From the NCBI RefSeq assembly GCF_016765615.1, contig NZ_JAESWA010000004.1, forward strand, positions 56,043 to 120,042: a stretch of DNA of 64,000 nucleotides, given 5' to 3'. Below the pieces are notes generated by a model. It was not told the DNA's origin. It saw only the letters and a program-made list of their open reading frames with translations, and made no database searches. Positions 61,485 through 64,000 of the stretch are shown here, one piece after another. The translations under genes and the position numbers were made by a program. The DNA comes from Clostridium paridis. Its GTDB lineage: Bacteria; Bacillota; Clostridia; Clostridiales; Clostridiaceae. How positions within the stretch are numbered: the first letter of the stretch is position 1; the number at the start of each line of letters is the position of its first letter.

Positions 61485-62177
61485 ATGGATGATGATTTTG
61501 ATTACGAAAAGGAGTACAAGCTTATAATAAGTGACATAGATAGAATTGATGAGATTTTAGAAAATCAAAGAAAAGAAAAACAAACTTTAAAATACAATAA
61601 AATTTATAACTACACAATGTCCTTCTTATGGATATTTTCAATGGTTATAGCTTATATATATATAATAATATTAAAAAGATATTATAGCTTTGAAGTTTAT
61701 CCTGAACCTCCATATTTTACTGGACCACCCATTGGGAATTCCTCACTTTTTGAAACATATAAAAAATATTTTCAGCCATACTTCGGAATATTACAATACG
61801 CAGTATTTTCAATTAAAAGAATTATTCCTTCAAAGGTTATAAGTGTTATACTCTCCTCTTGTGTTGGATTTATTCTAATTCTCCCAGCTAAAATAGTTTT
61901 GACTAACTGGTTACAGCATTTTTATGATGTTCCCAGCCTATACTGGCTATTTATAATATATTGTATATCTATATTGTTATATTTTTCATTTGGAATTTTT
62001 ACTATATTTAATAAAAAAATGTATTCATATATGGAGAATGTATCTTTTATAAATTGGTTACTACCTTGTTTAAGCAATCAACTAGATAATAAAGGCAATA
62101 GAAAAATAACTAATACTACTTATGTTATCGTATTAGTACCTTTTTTAGTTTTATTTCTTTTAAGTAATTTTCTTTGA
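61485..62177 (+). CDS. Membrane protein, unknown function
   Basis: A 230-residue protein. The N-terminal 45 residues are highly charged and coiled-coil-like (YEKEYKLIISDIDRIDEILE). Four hydrophobic segments follow at about 45-65, 108-135, 145-172 and 205-229, with a Pro-rich loop EPPYFTGPPIGN between the first two. CAAGGAG precedes the ATG. It has its own terminator. No family recognised. Confidence 0.65.
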   Translation: MDDDFDYEKEYKLIISDIDRIDEILENQRKEKQTLKYNKIYNYTMSFLWIFSMVIAYIYIIILKRYYSFEVYPEPPYFTGPPIGNSSLFETYKKYFQPYFGILQYAVFSIKRIIPSKVISVILSSCVGFILILPAKIVLTNWLQHFYDVPSLYWLFIIYCISILLYFSFGIFTIFNKKMYSYMENVSFINWLLPCLSNQLDNKGNRKITNTTYVIVLVPFLVLFLLSNFL

Positions 62178-62196
62178 TAACTCGATTCTTTTAAAT

Positions 62197-62231
62197 AAAG
62201 AAGAATCCTAAGCAAATAAGGATTCTTCTTT
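62197..62231. terminator. Bidirectional terminator
   Basis: AAAGAAGAATCCT pairs perfectly with AGGATTCTTCTTT across a 9-nt loop between the converging membrane-protein and chitinase genes. Confidence 0.85.
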
Positions 62232-62243
62232 ATCTTTATATCA

Positions 62244-63791
62244 TTATTGTTTTTGCCATAAAGCTGCTACTTTATCAGGTTCCCAGCCAACTAAAGATGT
62301 ATGGGATTGAAGACATTTATAAGTAGCACCGTAATAAGTTACTATATCTCCTGCAGTGTATGCATGATTAGGAGCCCATTCTGTACTAGGTACTGAGTCT
62401 GACACAGTAACTGTAACTATATTTGAAACCACGGTTTTACTTCCATCACTTAATTCAGTTTTGTAATTATATATCCCTAATGCTTTTGATGTAATATTAT
62501 AATTAATTGTTTGTGCTTGAGTTCCGGGTGTTAAGTTGCCGGAAGCTACTACAGCTGTTCCCTCATATATCTTATATGAAGTTGCTGTATTATAAGCTGG
62601 AATTAATGCAGATACTGTGTAATTTCTATTTGTAACTGAAGAAGCACTTACTACTGCTGGACTGAGAGTATTTGTAGGTGGAGTTAATTTATTAATATAA
62701 CTTCTAAAATAGTTTGACCAATCATTGTTAGTATACTTATCCCAATTGATTGACCAAGTCATAAGACCTCTTAGATTAGGGTATTTATTATTAATCTTAT
62801 AACTTCCAACTGTTCCACTATAGATTAATCCATCCAATGCCTTTTGAAGTTCAGCATTTGAAACATAACCACCACCAGCGCTATTACAGCTCGGAACCCC
62901 AATAACTACTTGATCTTGTCTTAGTGCTGGGAAGAAATAATTTGAATCGTTATTTACTGTAAATCCAGTTAAAAGCATGTCTGCTAAAGAAGCATAGAAT
63001 TCTGCATTTCCCATTGATTGAGACTTACCGTTTATGTCATTAATCGGTCCAGAATTATAATATTGAACTTGAAGCCAAGTTAATGAATCTCTTAATCCAT
63101 ATATTACTGGTAAGAATGCCCCTGCTCTATTATCGACATATTGATTTAATCCACCATAATAGGTATGTCCTAATTGAACAAAGAAGGTTTCTGGAGCCAT
63201 TGTTAACATAAAGTTCTCTCCGTATTTAGCTTTTAGCTTCTTCAACGCACTTATAGTATTAACTATAACAGGAGTTGTTGGATTTTTAAAATCTTTATCG
63301 CCATAATCTAAATGTAAAGAATGTCCTTCAAAATCTACATCTAAACCATCTAATCCATATTTGTCAATTATAGTGCTTACTGAATTATAGAAGGTATCAA
63401 CTGCAGCAGTTGTAGTTAATTGAACTTCACCATTTTGTCCACCAATTGATAGCAAAACTTTCTTTCCTTTACTTTGAAGATATTGAACATCACTTTTAAA
63501 TTCAGCCTCTGTAGCATTATATGGTGTAAATCTAATATCTCCTGAAGTAACAGATGTTGGTTCTCCAAAGGAAATATTAACAACATCAAAGTTATTAGAT
63601 ACATCCCTAAGCTTTAAATCTCCTGAACCATTATTGAAGTTATGCCAGTATCCTACTATTACATGACTTGGAGGCTTATTTGTAGTAATTGCTGATGCCT
63701 TTGTTGCACCATTTAATGATACTCCAGTAACCATAACTCCCGTAATTACAATGGTTGAAATCACCTTTTTTAAAAACTTTTTCTTAAACAA
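62244..63791 (-). CDS. Secreted GH18 chitinase with C-terminal chitin-binding domain
   Basis: A 515-residue exoenzyme. A basic signal peptide of about 34 residues ends near KASA. The GH18 barrel (about 42-370) has SIGGQNG and the catalytic motif DGLDVDFE, with Glu155 as the proton donor. A linker leads to a fibronectin/Ig-like domain (about 375-465), and the last 45 residues (WAPNHAYTAGDIVTYYG to WEPDKVAALW) form a CBM5/12 chitin-binding domain with the expected aromatic residues. It degrades chitin outside the cell. The start is TTG ending at 63791 with AGGAGAG upstream. Confidence 0.92.
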   Translation of the reverse strand: MFKKKFLKKVISTIVITGVMVTGVSLNGATKASAITTNKPPSHVIVGYWHNFNNGSGDLKLRDVSNNFDVVNISFGEPTSVTSGDIRFTPYNATEAEFKSDVQYLQSKGKKVLLSIGGQNGEVQLTTTAAVDTFYNSVSTIIDKYGLDGLDVDFEGHSLHLDYGDKDFKNPTTPVIVNTISALKKLKAKYGENFMLTMAPETFFVQLGHTYYGGLNQYVDNRAGAFLPVIYGLRDSLTWLQVQYYNSGPINDINGKSQSMGNAEFYASLADMLLTGFTVNNDSNYFFPALRQDQVVIGVPSCNSAGGGYVSNAELQKALDGLIYSGTVGSYKINNKYPNLRGLMTWSINWDKYTNNDWSNYFRSYINKLTPPTNTLSPAVVSASSVTNRNYTVSALIPAYNTATSYKIYEGTAVVASGNLTPGTQAQTINYNITSKALGIYNYKTELSDGSKTVVSNIVTVTVSDSVPSTEWAPNHAYTAGDIVTYYGATYKCLQSHTSLVGWEPDKVAALWQKQ

Positions 63792-63889
63792 TGCACTTCT
63801 CTCCTTTTAATTTTTGTATATTTTATTGGAGAGTATTCTGATATATACCGAATTTTTTAATAATAAAAGCCTAAATAAATAAATAAAAT

Positions 63890-63936
63890 GTACCCTATAG
63901 AATAGACAATTAAAAAAAGCCTATTCTATGGGGTAC
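63890..63936. terminator. Hairpin between the chitinase promoter and the last gene
   Basis: GTACCCTATAGAATAG pairs with CTATTCTATGGGGTAC (one wobble) across a 15-nt loop and is followed by TTTTATG on the plus strand. It lies between two divergent genes, where no transcript obviously ends, so it may instead be a leader or attenuator for the gene at 63981. Confidence 0.5.
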
Positions 63937-63980
63937 TTTTATGTATAATAGAATAAATATCATTAGGAGAGATGAACTAT

Positions 63981-64000
63981 ATGAGCAAAAAAATATTTAC
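63981..64000 (+). CDS. Start of a gene cut by the window edge
   Basis: AGGAGAGAT followed by ATGAGCAAAAAAATATTTAC (MSKKIF...) gives a convincing ribosome site and start, but only six codons are visible. No product can be assigned. Confidence 0.5.

Overview
ORGANISM. The window looks like chromosome of a low-GC, endospore-forming, strictly anaerobic Firmicute, most likely Clostridium in the broad sense. The basis is very AT-rich DNA, strong AGGAGG-type ribosome sites with frequent TTG and GTG starts, a spore-germinant receptor operon, Csp-type subtilases, an [FeFe]-hydrogenase-like protein and a Ni-CO dehydrogenase operon. I cannot name the species. I saw no rRNA, tRNA, CRISPR array, insertion sequence or prophage block; most genes are single cistrons or short operons bounded by clear hairpin terminators. 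LAYOUT. 1-6.5 kb: two minus-strand Csp-type S8 proteases. One is single-domain. The other is a very long open frame with three complete-looking protease units fused head to tail, running off the left edge. 6.7-9.1 kb: membrane HExxH protein, metallophosphoesterase, acetyltransferase. 9.1-15.3 kb: galU, a divergent [FeFe]-hydrogenase-like protein, acetyltransferase, DUF2935 protein, FprA-like metallo-beta-lactamase-fold protein, methionine aminopeptidase with a SEC-C zinc motif. 15.4-19.3 kb: ABC transporter plus two-component system of the peptide-antibiotic-response type. 19.4-31.5 kb: three KimA/YdaO-type potassium/amino-acid permease paralogues around a PHP phosphatase, a tetracistronic ger germinant-receptor operon and an FMN-binding lipoprotein. 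31.6-33.3 kb: orphan PTS EIIB and a small-gene cluster (DUF1659, YvrJ, DUF1659, DUF2922). 33.3-38.8 kb: NYN/OST-HTH RNase-like protein, HAD nucleotidase, AraC regulator, methyltransferase, acetyltransferase, APC antiporter. 39.0-43.1 kb: the CO cluster Rrf2 regulator - cooS - cooF - flavin oxidoreductase, with matching palindromic operators before the regulator and before cooS. 43-50 kb: assorted single genes, including a PocR-PAS histidine kinase without a partner regulator and a divergent Rrf2 / FMN-binding-protein pair. 51-52.5 kb: NamA-type ene-reductase divergent from an HxlR regulator. 53-58 kb: acetyltransferases, a Cys-cluster/pentapeptide-repeat fusion, and a MarR-MATE efflux pair next to a 5'-truncated VTT (TVP38) gene. 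58-64 kb: degenerate HD-GYP protein, Gfo/Idh/MocA oxidoreductase, alpha/beta hydrolase, a tiny glyoxalase-gene remnant, a membrane protein, a secreted GH18 chitinase, and the start of one more gene at the right edge. HOW IT FITS. Spore germination is represented twice (Csp proteases and the ger receptor). Redox metabolism is represented by CO oxidation feeding ferredoxin and NAD(P), the hydrogenase-like protein, the ene-reductase and flavoproteins. Local regulation is mostly by adjacent one-component regulators (two Rrf2, HxlR, MarR, AraC) with visible palindromes. The best candidate for something undescribed is the multi-unit Csp-type protease polyprotein at the left edge.
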